A stretch of 64,000 nt of DNA from an uncultured Eubacteriales bacterium (GTDB lineage: Bacteria > Bacillota > Clostridia > Tissierellales > Peptoniphilaceae), in contig UQFH01000002.1 of NCBI GenBank assembly GCA_900540185.1, positions 62,001 through 126,000 on the forward strand, given 5' to 3'. How positions within the stretch are numbered: position 1 is the stretch's first letter; every line of letters starts with the position of its first letter. Below are positions 35,557-42,787 of the stretch, piece by piece. The position numbers and the translations under genes were made by a program. The notes under the pieces are model-generated. The model searched no databases. It saw only the letters and a program-made list of their open reading frames with translations, and was not told the origin of the DNA.

Positions 35557-35655
35557 ATGGTGAGTTATGAAGTTTGGAAAGATATTAAAAATACAAATGT
35601 TGTAGATGTAAAAATAAAATTTTATAATGTTGAATTCGCACCGTTGTTGGTGTAA
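35557..35655 (+). CDS. 32-aa ORF, doubtful
   Basis: MVSYEVWKDIKNTNVVDVKI..., starting right after the repeat and running into the dispersed repeat that supplies its stop. Probably the beginning of a truncated gene. Confidence 0.25.
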   Translation: MVSYEVWKDIKNTNVVDVKIKFYNVEFAPLLV

Positions 35656-35890
35656 ATACATATTCAATATACACAAAAATGGGCGGCGCAATGTGATGCG
35701 CCGTTACATTTTGGGAAGCACACAGTGATTTATAAATTTATACACTGAAAATATAACTATGCAAGCAAGAACATATAATTTTATTTTGTTTTTGTATGAT
35801 ATAGCAGAATTTGTAGCGGCGTGATTACATTCCGCCGCCCTGTAGTATAGACAAAAACACATGTGCAAACGATTTTATAGTATAATCTTT
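35637..35890 (+). repeat. Dispersed GC-rich repeat, third locus
   Basis: Modules B and C in the same order as 1030-1290: GTTGTTGG, ATACATATTC, hairpin CGGCGCA (35684-35690)/TGCGCCG (35697-35703), then ~110 bp later AATTTGTAGCGGCG and a GCCGCC partner. Confidence 0.6.
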
Positions 35891-35931
35891 TCAACGTGTA
35901 ACCAATAAAGAAAAATAAAATTTATTCAAAC

Positions 35932-36383
35932 AAAAAGTCTAACGAACGATGTTAGACTTTTTTATTGCAATATTTATTTGAGCTCCGTATTAAACACGGT
36001 GAAACTTCGCGCCTTTTTTATGCCCACGCCATATTTTGAGTTATAGATTTTGTAGACTTTTAAACTTTTTCCGTCTTTATCAAAAAATTCGAAGTCGCCG
36101 ATTTTGTCACCGATTTCAAGATCTTCATATGATGTTTTATAACAGGAAAGAGATGAGAACGGCTCGTCATATCTTTCGTTCGTCTCACGATTTACGATGT
36201 ATTCGGTTCTTCCGATTGTGTTTACAACATTTCTCGACGGAACGTCGTATGTATAACGCTTGTAGATAGAAATGCATGAAAAAAAGATGTATATATAAAA
36301 TATGACATTTATAACGGTTTCTTTTTTTATGAGTTCCGGTTCTTCGATTTTGTAATTTTGTTCCGTGGTTTTCTCCTTTGTTT
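35932..36383 (-). repeat. 452-bp direct repeat, left copy
   Basis: Aligns without gaps to 41600-42051, roughly 96-97% identical by eye. Includes a bidirectional terminator (AAAGTCTAAC/GTTAGACTTT, 35934-35960) and a whole small gene with its ribosome site. Confidence 0.9.
35974..36366 (-). pseudogene. Single-TM protein, copy with ACG in place of ATG
   Basis: Equivalent to the intact gene at 41642-42034: 130 codons, one TM helix (about 18-36), then an extracellular domain (VPSRNVVNTIGRTEYIV...). The ribosome site AAAGGAG is kept, but the start codon position (36366-36364) reads ACG. An in-frame TTG at 36393 has no ribosome site. Protein sequences differ at only about four residues between the copies. 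Probably silent or poorly translated. The family is not recognised. Confidence 0.6.
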
Positions 36384-36407
36384 GAAATTCCAAAATATTA
36401 TTTTAGT

Positions 36408-37241
36408 TTATTTTCTTGATTTTGATGAATAGATAAAATTTTTTTCGGTTTTTACCATGTCGTTGAATTCGCGGTCAATCACGTCGACAACTTCCATTTT
36501 TTTTCCTTTTTTCTTTGCTGTTTTTCGCAAGATTGCGGACAGTTCTGCGGATGATATAGGTATTTTATATTTTTCACGGAGTTTTTCAGCGAGTGCTTTT
36601 TGGGTGTATTGCCCCGTTTCTTGTATATATTTCAGTTTTTCGGCGATTTCAAGGTTTTCTCCGTTGTCTTTTTTTACGGCAATATCGATTATTTCAATGA
36701 GTTCGCCCGTTATTCCACCTTTGGTCATTATTTCTTTTACGTTTGTATGTTCTAAGCCTAATTTTTCGGCTATTAGGTCTCGGTATTTGTTGTACTCGAT
36801 ATTTTTTGAGAACGGGTAGATTTCGATTATGTTGTCAAGTGTTGCTCCACAGTCGTATAGGTTTAAGTAGGCGCTTTTTTGCAAGTCTTTATCAGTAGTC
36901 CATTTTCCGAAGACGTTTTCTATTGTTTTGGTTATGAGCGTGCGCTTGTCGACTGCATCCGTTTTAAGGAATTTATTTATGATTTTGTTGTCGATTTTAG
37001 ATAGGGCATATTCGATGTTCGGCGTGATGTAGGATGTTCGATTTTCGTTTCTTTTGTGAATTACGAGTTCTTTTGTTTCACGCTTGATTGTTGTGCCCGT
37101 GAGAGTGCATATATCGCCCATATCCAACCCCGCCTCGTAGATTAATAGCATTATAAGCGTTTCTATTTGTCGGGTCGGCGCTTGGGTTGTATCGATATGG
37201 ATTTTCAGTCTTTCAAAAAAATAGTCTTTTGTTATTCTCAT
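36408..37241 (-). CDS. Tyrosine-recombinase-like protein lacking the first catalytic Arg
   Basis: 277 residues, basic. About residues 20-85 (TRQIETLIMLLIYEAGLDMG, DICTLTGTTIK, ITPNIEYALSKI) resemble the start of the catalytic core of phage-type integrases, where ...LLYYTGLR.SEL..L... is usual; here GLR is replaced by GLD, and no clear HxxR or Tyr motif follows. The C-terminal half has helix-turn-helix-like stretches (TQKALAEKLREKYKIPISSAEL). Could be a degenerate integrase or a DNA-binding protein derived from one. Cotranscribed with the gene at 37258. Confidence 0.4.
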   Translation of the reverse strand: MRITKDYFFERLKIHIDTTQAPTRQIETLIMLLIYEAGLDMGDICTLTGTTIKRETKELVIHKRNENRTSYITPNIEYALSKIDNKIINKFLKTDAVDKRTLITKTIENVFGKWTTDKDLQKSAYLNLYDCGATLDNIIEIYPFSKNIEYNKYRDLIAEKLGLEHTNVKEIMTKGGITGELIEIIDIAVKKDNGENLEIAEKLKYIQETGQYTQKALAEKLREKYKIPISSAELSAILRKTAKKKGKKMEVVDVIDREFNDMVKTEKNFIYSSKSRK

Positions 37242-37257
37242 TTTTTCCTTTTTGTAA

Positions 37258-37587
37258 TTAGTATAATTGTACGGTTAAACACACACGTATCAGTTTTTCG
37301 GCGGTTTCTATGCGCCCGTCTTTTATAGCCTCAACAGCTTGTTTTAGGTGGCGCTGCATACGTTTTGCACGTAGCCACGTTCCTTTGTAGTCGGATAGGG
37401 TGTAGAGGTCGCCTTTTTCTTTTAGCGTTAAGTTGGGGAATGTTTCGTCGATTAGTATCAGTTCGGACACCGTTGTTATTATAGGCGGTTTAAACATTTC
37501 TCGGGTTTCTTTTATGATGATGTTTTCTTGTACTTGTTGTTGTTTTGTTTTTCTTGGTTGGAATAGTAGTTCAAATAATGATCTCAT
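37258..37587 (-). CDS. Hypothetical protein upstream of the recombinase-like gene
   Basis: 109 residues; ATG 37587 with GGAG about 5 nt upstream. Starts MRSLFELLFQPRK and ends with a helical region (RMQRHLKQAVEAIKDGRIETAEKLI). No TM, no known motif. It is followed 16 bp later by the recombinase-like gene, so the two probably form an operon expressed from the AT-rich tandem repeat region at 37637-37792. Confidence 0.5.
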   Translation of the reverse strand: MRSLFELLFQPRKTKQQQVQENIIIKETREMFKPPIITTVSELILIDETFPNLTLKEKGDLYTLSDYKGTWLRAKRMQRHLKQAVEAIKDGRIETAEKLIRVCLTVQLY

Positions 37588-37636
37588 TTTTAATTTCTCC
37601 TTTATTATATTTTGTGATGAGTATTTTTTATATAAT

Positions 37637-37792
37637 TTAAAATACTAAAAACCATATTATCTTATATTAATATACTAATACAAATTAACAAATAAATCAA
37701 ATATATGATTAAACTTAAAATACTAAAAACCATATTATCTTATATTAATATACTAATACAAATTAACAAATAAATCAAATATATGATTAAAC
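37637..37792. repeat. Perfect 78-bp tandem duplication
   Basis: Two identical 78-bp units (37637-37714, 37715-37792), each beginning TTAAAATACTAAAAACC. Almost pure A/T. A third partial start (TTAAATAAAA) follows. Lies in the promoter region of the minus-strand pair. Confidence 0.95.
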
Positions 37793-37822
37793 TTAAATAA
37801 AATTTAGTATAGGTATAATAAG

Positions 37823-37933
37823 GTGAAGTTAAACGAGTTTATTATTTCAGGGGGTGACAGCAACTGTTTAAAGTATATTGTTGAGAAGAATCAAGTTAGA
37901 GTTAATATGATATTTCAAATGACTCAAAAATGA
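37823..37933 (+). CDS. 36-aa ORF, doubtful
   Basis: GTG 37823 opens VKLNEFIISGGDSNCLKYI...; a TATAAT at 37814-37819 lies directly before it and there is no good ribosome site. Composition looks protein-like, perhaps a gene remnant. Confidence 0.2.
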   Translation: MKLNEFIISGGDSNCLKYIVEKNQVRVNMIFQMTQK

Positions 37934-37997
37934 TGGTGAGATTACATAATTGAAATTAATTGAGTTATTGGTATCAGAGATTTTCAAGGAGAAGATT

Positions 37998-38282
37998 ATG
38001 AAAGAATATAAGAAAGAAGATTTAATTCCGTTAGTAAGCGATAAGACAAAGCTTAATATTGTTTTAATCGTAATGATAGTGTTTGTCGTTATGTTTTTGT
38101 ACAAACAGTTTACTGTTGAAATTCCAAGAAGCAGAATATCCAAGATGCTTCGAAATACCGATTATATTGTGTCTGAAGAAACGGGAGTACGTTCAAAGCA
38201 AAACAAGTACTGGACTTTAAAACGACCAACGAAATACTGGAAGAATTTAAAAATGCAGCTTAAGATATTAATATATTTATAA
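37998..38282 (+). CDS. Single-TM protein, diverged paralogue upstream of the RiPP genes
   Basis: 94 residues from ATG 37998, with AAGGAG upstream. Same plan as the proteins at 35974 and 41642: polar start, one TM helix (about 18-38), then YKQFTVEIPRSRISKMLRNTDYIVSEETG, matching YKRYTYDVPSRNVVNTIGRTEYIVNRETN. After residue ~70 the match is lost; another frame reads VLDFKTTNEILEEFKNAA, so a frameshift may have altered the end. Position directly before the RiPP promoter suggests a shared, perhaps protective, role (inference). Confidence 0.55.
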   Translation: MKEYKKEDLIPLVSDKTKLNIVLIVMIVFVVMFLYKQFTVEIPRSRISKMLRNTDYIVSEETGVRSKQNKYWTLKRPTKYWKNLKMQLKILIYL

Positions 38283-38288
38283 ATCACA

Positions 38289-38318
38289 GTCAAGGCACGT
38301 TTCGATTAAAGCCTTGAC
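38289..38318 (+). terminator. Hairpin after the 94-aa gene
   Basis: GTCAAGGC (38289-38296)/GCCTTGAC (38311-38318), 8-bp stem, loop of 14. T-run is interrupted, so termination may be partial. Confidence 0.45.
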
Positions 38319-38361
38319 AGGATTTAAAATATATTTTTAATAAGCTGCAGCATTTTTCAAA

Positions 38362-38448
38362 TTTATTTTTAAGGGTTTGTGTCACATATGTTTGACAATA
38401 GTAGATTTATTTTAAGGGTTTGTGTTACATATGTTTGACAATAGTAGA
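38362..38448 (+). repeat. Tandem duplicated promoter segment (44 + 43 bp)
   Basis: TTTATTTTTAAGGGTTTGTG and TTTATTTTAAGGGTTTGTG start the units (38362, 38406); each contains CACATATG or TACATATG and a TTGACA. Only the second TTGACA has a -10 at proper distance. Confidence 0.85.
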
Positions 38449-38463
38449 TGAATATGTTACAAT
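38435..38463 (+). promoter_or_regulatory. Promoter of the RiPP operon
   Basis: -35 TTGACA (38435-38440), 17-bp spacer, -10 TACAAT (38458-38463); start codon of the precursor at 38505. Confidence 0.8.
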
Positions 38464-38504
38464 AAAGATACGATATCATAAATATTAAATAAGGAGGTGA
38501 TATT

Positions 38505-38597
38505 ATGAAATATAAAAAGGTAAAGAGAAACTACCAACAAAAAGCACCTGGGGATAACAATTGCGTTAACAACTGTCACACACCGGATCAGCCATAG
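38505..38597 (+). CDS. Candidate RiPP precursor peptide
   Basis: 30 residues; AAGGAGGTGA stands 6 nt before ATG 38505, an ideal ribosome site. The N-terminal half is basic (MKYKKVKRNYQQKAPGD) and the C-terminal half is NNCVNNCHTPDQP with Cys20 and Cys24. It is the first cistron after a strong promoter and is followed, after a hairpin, by a radical SAM/SPASM enzyme and an ABC exporter, the normal order of a leader-core precursor with its maturase. Cys20/Cys24 are the natural sites for thioether or other crosslinks. I do not recognise the peptide as a known family (not SCIFF, subtilosin or streptide type). That it is modified is an inference. Confidence 0.7.
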   Translation: MKYKKVKRNYQQKAPGDNNCVNNCHTPDQP

Positions 38598-38607
38598 TAA
38601 TTTAAAA

Positions 38608-38630
38608 TAAAATATGGGCCCAATATTTTA
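38608..38630 (+). terminator. Hairpin between precursor and maturase
   Basis: TAAAATAT-GGGCCCA-ATATTTTA, an 8-bp A/T stem capped by a GC-rich loop. Likely attenuates or processes the transcript so that the precursor is made in excess; no long T-run. Confidence 0.5.
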
Positions 38631-38648
38631 TAAAAAAGGAAGACAAAT

Positions 38649-39992
38649 ATGAGTGTTACGATAAAATGGGATATTACATACAAATGCAATTTAAATTGCA
38701 ATCATTGCATAAATGGTAAATATTTGAACAAAGATTATGATGAAATAGATTTGGAAACAATAAAAAAAATTGTTTCTGAAATAGATGATGTTGCAGGTAT
38801 AGAATATATTCATTTTCTTGGTGGGGAGCCTACAACAAGAAAAGACTTTATTGATATATGCAAGTATTTAGATAATTCAAATATTAGGTTTGGTTTCAAT
38901 TCAAATGGAATAAAATTGAACCATGATTATGTAAAAGAATTATCCAAACTTAAATATTTAGATAGAATAGTTTTGAGTTTAGAATCACCAATTAAAGAAG
39001 AAAATGATGCAATTAGGGGGAGAAATGTGTACAATTGCATTAATAATGCTATTGACACTATTAATGAAAACATAAGTAGAAGAATAATTGCTGTTAATAT
39101 GGTGGTTTCAAAGAAAAACTATAAATCAATTGATCAAATGATTGATTTTTGTCTTAAAAGGAATGTAAAAGAATTATCTTTTTTACAATTAATTGAAGAA
39201 GGAAACGCAAAAGATTCGCATCTATCACTTAACTATGATGAGATAGTTGAATCAGCTATTGTCATAGGTTCAAGAAGCATGGAAGATTATAAAAAAATTA
39301 AGCTCTTTCCGAAATTTTTAAGGCCGTTAACCATTGACTATGTAAACAAAAAATACGATAAATCATGTCCTTCAATTACACATGGTTGTGGAGCGGGTAC
39401 GAATTTTATATATCTCGACAACGAAGGGAAATTATATCCTTGCGACAGAGTAAAATTTAAAAATATTTCTGATAACACAATATCTTTAAGAGAAAAAGAA
39501 TTTTCTGTAGGATGGGAAGACGACATGATGGCTATTCCTTTTCGTATTATGGAATCGGATGAGTATCGCAACTTAAAAGTATGTAGTGATTGCAAATATT
39601 TTATGAATACATGTTTCCCTTGCTCTTTAGATAATTTCAAGTCGACAAATAACCAATGTATTGAGACAAATAAAAGAATAAATGAATTTTTATATGGAAA
39701 TATTGAAATGAATTATGGACCATTTAGAATATATAACGATGGCACAAAAAGCGTTATTCATAATGTTGCTAATGCTGAAACTATTGAAGTGGATCAAAAA
39801 GCAAAATTCGTATTTGACAAGATAAGAATGGCAAGAAATATAGGGCTTTGCGATTTAGATAAGATTGCTGATGAAATTGATTTAGATTTAGACGAAATAA
39901 TTGATTTCATAAATTACTTATCAGAGTGCGGATTTTTAAGTAAACCAAAGGTGGATACAATAAAATGTTTAAAAAATATAGAAGACTTTTAA
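38649..39992 (+). CDS. Radical SAM/SPASM peptide maturase with C-terminal PqqD-like domain
   Basis: 447 residues. Radical SAM motif CNLNCNHC (Cys13, Cys17, Cys20) for the [4Fe-4S]-SAM cluster; GGEP at 58-61. A SPASM region with further cysteines (240, 247, 265, 312, 315, 322, 325, 337; e.g. VCSDCKYFMNTCFPC) for auxiliary clusters. After about residue 365 comes a domain resembling PqqD/RRE (IEVDQKAKFVFDKI...LDKIADEIDLDLDEIIDFI), which in RiPP enzymes binds the leader peptide; a C-terminal RRE is less usual. Ribosome site AAAAGGAAG. The end overlaps the ABC transporter gene by 28 bp. AT-rich, with ATA/TTA codons unlike the housekeeping genes. Predicted to modify the 30-aa peptide. Confidence 0.88.
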   Translation: MSVTIKWDITYKCNLNCNHCINGKYLNKDYDEIDLETIKKIVSEIDDVAGIEYIHFLGGEPTTRKDFIDICKYLDNSNIRFGFNSNGIKLNHDYVKELSKLKYLDRIVLSLESPIKEENDAIRGRNVYNCINNAIDTINENISRRIIAVNMVVSKKNYKSIDQMIDFCLKRNVKELSFLQLIEEGNAKDSHLSLNYDEIVESAIVIGSRSMEDYKKIKLFPKFLRPLTIDYVNKKYDKSCPSITHGCGAGTNFIYLDNEGKLYPCDRVKFKNISDNTISLREKEFSVGWEDDMMAIPFRIMESDEYRNLKVCSDCKYFMNTCFPCSLDNFKSTNNQCIETNKRINEFLYGNIEMNYGPFRIYNDGTKSVIHNVANAETIEVDQKAKFVFDKIRMARNIGLCDLDKIADEIDLDLDEIIDFINYLSECGFLSKPKVDTIKCLKNIEDF

Positions 39993-41581
39993 GTTATATA
40001 GGGCCGTTTAAAAAGAGAAGATTTTATCTTGTGTTACTATGTGCAATTTCCATAATTATGGCATCTATCATGCCTTTTTTTATCGGAAAGCTCGTAAATA
40101 TGATTACAGAGAGTGCACCGATTAGCGATATAATTACTTTCGGGTTTGTGCTTATTATTATCGGGATTTTAGATGCAACTTTAAATTCCGCTCAAAATTA
40201 TGTTTGGCATATGTATAGCACTGAATATTTAAATTATTTTAGAACTCTTATGCTTGATGCTGCACTCAAAAAAAATATTAAGTTTTTTAAAATGAATGAT
40301 GAAGATTTCACCAATCGAATTTTGCATGACACCTCTATTTTATCGTATGATATTTCAATCGGTTTTCCGATGTTTATTTTAAATGTGTTAAGAATAGGTG
40401 TTGTTGTTGGACTTATGCTTTTTATGAGTCCCGTATTGACAATTTTGCCAATTTTAATCGTTCCTATTTATACTTTTACATTTCACAAGATAGATAAAAA
40501 AATCAGAGCGGCTTCAAATAAAGAAAGAACTTTATTTACGAAAGTGTCGGAAACGGTTAGTGAATATTTGCACGGGGTAATTCAAATTAAGATAAATCGT
40601 AAAGAAAAATTTTTCTTGGACAATTTTGTTCGTACAATTGATGAATATACACAATCAGCTAAAGAAATTAAAAAATATACGGCAATCAGTTACGGAGTGG
40701 GCGGATTTATCAGAACGCTTTTACCGATTTCAGTTTTAATTTTCGGTGCAATTTTAATAATAAAGGGGAAACTTCTACTTGGATATTTGTTTGCTTTTTA
40801 TTCATATTTAGATTATTTGTATGAACCTATGAAAAATCTTTCAGATTGGTACACGGGTTTAAATGTGAGTATCGGTATGAGTGACAGAGTGCTTAATTTC
40901 CTTGAATATGATTTGGAAGAAGATACTGGATTAAAAATTAAAGGAATTAAAACGCTTGAATTTAAAGATGTATCATTTTCATATGACGGTAAAAAACAAG
41001 TGCTTAACAATATGAATTTTAAGCTTGAAAGCGGAGATGTTGTCGGAATTATCGGTCCATCCGGTTCAGGAAAATCTACTATTATAGATATAATTTTAAA
41101 AATATGGGACACATATAGCGGTGAAGTGCTAATAAATGAAGTTGAGCTAAAAGATATAAATAGAGCGAGTTATTATGAACATATGTCGCTCGTGGAGCAG
41201 GAACCTTTTATTTTTAGAGACACAATTTTAAGAAATATTCAATTTGAAGACAATAAAATAAATGAAAAAGTTTTAAATATGAGTGAAATTAGCGAAATGG
41301 TTGAAAATAAAAAAGATAAATTAAATCATTCGTTAACTACCGGGGGCGGAAACTTAAGCGGTGGAGAAAAACAAAGAATTGCACTGGCAAGAGCACTTTA
41401 TACAGATGCAGACATTTTGATTTTGGACGAATTTACGTCAGCTCTTGATAATGAAACTGAAGAAAAAATAGTAAAGAATATTGAAAAACTTAGAGATGAT
41501 GGTAAAATTGTAATAATTATCACTCACAGAAAGAGACCTCTTTCAATTACCAATAAAATAATAGATTTAGAAAAATGCTAG
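39965..41581 (+). CDS. ABC exporter of the RiPP locus
   Basis: 538 residues: fused membrane domain (about 1-310, six helices) and ATPase (about 330-538). Walker A GPSGSGKS (364-371), signature LSGGEKQRIALARAL, Walker B ILILDEF, switch His in ITHRK. There is no C39 peptidase domain at the N-terminus, so leader removal, if any, needs another protease. Translationally coupled to the maturase, hence the likely exporter of the modified peptide or a self-protection pump. Transcription ends at the hairpin 41600-41630. Confidence 0.88.
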   Translation: MFKKYRRLLSYIGPFKKRRFYLVLLCAISIIMASIMPFFIGKLVNMITESAPISDIITFGFVLIIIGILDATLNSAQNYVWHMYSTEYLNYFRTLMLDAALKKNIKFFKMNDEDFTNRILHDTSILSYDISIGFPMFILNVLRIGVVVGLMLFMSPVLTILPILIVPIYTFTFHKIDKKIRAASNKERTLFTKVSETVSEYLHGVIQIKINRKEKFFLDNFVRTIDEYTQSAKEIKKYTAISYGVGGFIRTLLPISVLIFGAILIIKGKLLLGYLFAFYSYLDYLYEPMKNLSDWYTGLNVSIGMSDRVLNFLEYDLEEDTGLKIKGIKTLEFKDVSFSYDGKKQVLNNMNFKLESGDVVGIIGPSGSGKSTIIDIILKIWDTYSGEVLINEVELKDINRASYYEHMSLVEQEPFIFRDTILRNIQFEDNKINEKVLNMSEISEMVENKKDKLNHSLTTGGGNLSGGEKQRIALARALYTDADILILDEFTSALDNETEEKIVKNIEKLRDDGKIVIIITHRKRPLSITNKIIDLEKC

Positions 41582-41599
41582 GAGATTTGAAATTAATTA

Positions 41600-42051
41600 A
41601 AAAAGTCTAACGAACGATGTTAGACTTTTTTATTGCAATATTTATTTTAGCTCCGTATTAAACACGGTGAAACTTTTCGCCTTTTTTATGCCGACGCCAT
41701 ATTTTGAGTTATAGATTTTATAGACTTTTAAACTTTTTCCGTCTTTATCGAAAAACTCAAAGTCGCCGATTTTGTCACCGATTTCAAGATCTTTATCTGA
41801 TGTTTTATAGCAGGAAAGAGATGAGAACGGCTCGTCAAATCTTTCGTTCGTCTCACGATTTACGATGTATTCGGTTCTTCCGATTGTGTTTACAACATTT
41901 CTCGACGGAACGTCGTATGTATAACGCTTGTAGATAGAAATGCATGAAAAAAAGATGTATATATAAAATATGACATTTATAACGGTTTCTTTTTTTATAA
42001 GTTCGGGTTCTTCGATTTTGTAATTTTGTTCCATGGTTTTCTCCTTTGTTT
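41600..42051 (-). repeat. 452-bp direct repeat, right copy
   Basis: Gapless counterpart of 35932-36383, starting 5668 bp away. The shared block begins AAAAAGTCTAACGAACG (bidirectional terminator to ~41630) and ends just upstream of the ribosome site of the small gene. Confidence 0.9.
41642..42034 (-). CDS. Single-TM protein, intact copy
   Basis: 130 residues from ATG 42034, with AAAGGAG 9 nt upstream; a longer frame to 42181 lacks support. Polar N-terminus, one TM helix (NVIFYIYIFFSCISIY, about 20-35), then a domain with VPSRNVVNTIGRTEYIVNRE, a Cys and GDKIGDFEFFDKDGKSLKVY. Unknown family, with two relatives nearby (35974, 37998). Convergent to the ABC exporter and sharing its terminator. 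Confidence 0.6.
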   Translation of the reverse strand: MEQNYKIEEPELIKKETVINVIFYIYIFFSCISIYKRYTYDVPSRNVVNTIGRTEYIVNRETNERFDEPFSSLSCYKTSDKDLEIGDKIGDFEFFDKDGKSLKVYKIYNSKYGVGIKKAKSFTVFNTELK

Positions 42052-42114
42052 TATAAGTGTGTCTTTTACTTTCGTCTATATATTCTATACCCAATATGAT
42101 AACCCAATAAAACA

Positions 42115-42144
42115 AAAAAGTCCAACATAGTGTTAGACTTTTTA
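42115..42144. terminator. Bidirectional terminator
   Basis: AAAGTCCAAC-ATAGT-GTTAGACTTT with A- and T-runs on the two sides; similar to the hairpins in the 452-bp repeats. Confidence 0.8.
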
Positions 42145-42156
42145 TTTGAATTAAAC

Positions 42157-42705
42157 TTATTTCAAAAACGAGAGATACCACTCGTCAAATTCAGCTCTTG
42201 ATTTTGTATGATATAGTTGGTTTAGGATAAACAAAATCGAGTCGGTGTCGGAGCTTTCGTTTTCTTTAAGCTCGATGATTTTGATTTCGTTTTCGTAAAC
42301 TCTGTAGAGCGTGAGAGCGGCACTCGTGTGCTTGTTGGCTTCGATGCCTTGAAGTTCGTTGTACATTTCCTTGATGTCCGAGGTGTTGTCTTTTACGATG
42401 TAGACGAAGTTTTGGTCGAACAGGAGTTTTGTTTTGTTGTCCTTTTTAAATCTGTCGATCGTGGTTTGGTCAAGAGATATGACATTGTATTTGCTGGAGT
42501 CAAATTTGCCGTTGTAGAAGTCGTTCGGTTGTATTGTGTCCGGCTCGAGTTCTTTAAAGGCATCTTTTTTCCCCGCCATATTCAGCACTTTGAGATTCAG
42601 ATTTTTCAAAAGGCTTTTGTCTGTTGATTTTTCTTGTGTGTTGTTTGAGCAACCCACGACAAAAATACATATTGTTATTAGGAAATATTTTAAAAATTTT
42701 TTCAT
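42157..42705 (-). CDS. Hypothetical lipoprotein
   Basis: 182 residues. Signal with lipobox FVVGC (Cys19), then a soluble domain with no recognised motif (VISLDQTTIDRFKKDNKTKL, NELQGIEANKHTSAAL, ending AEFDEWYLSFLK). Ribosome site AGAGGAAT. Single gene ending at a bidirectional terminator. Membrane-tethered outer-face protein of unknown role. Confidence 0.65.
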   Translation of the reverse strand: MKKFLKYFLITICIFVVGCSNNTQEKSTDKSLLKNLNLKVLNMAGKKDAFKELEPDTIQPNDFYNGKFDSSKYNVISLDQTTIDRFKKDNKTKLLFDQNFVYIVKDNTSDIKEMYNELQGIEANKHTSAALTLYRVYENEIKIIELKENESSDTDSILFILNQLYHTKSRAEFDEWYLSFLK

Positions 42706-42727
42706 TTTATTCCTCTTTTAAAATTAG

Positions 42728-42750
42728 AGTCGTAGCAAAAAGCTACGACT
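42728..42750. terminator. Hairpin after the TIGR00300 operon
   Basis: AGTCGTAGC-AAAAA-GCTACGACT, perfect 9-bp stem, 38 bp beyond the stop of the minus-strand gene. Confidence 0.7.
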
Positions 42751-42787
42751 TTGTTGTTCTATAATCGCTGTCGACTAATCGAGAAAT

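Noticed and set aside
37637..37792. CRISPR-like array
   Set aside because: Only two adjacent identical units without spacers; the other tandem repeats (38362, 56670) also lack spacers, and no cas genes are present.
35932..42051. Composite transposon
   Set aside because: The flanking repeats encode a membrane protein, not a transposase, and no terminal inverted repeats or target duplications were seen.
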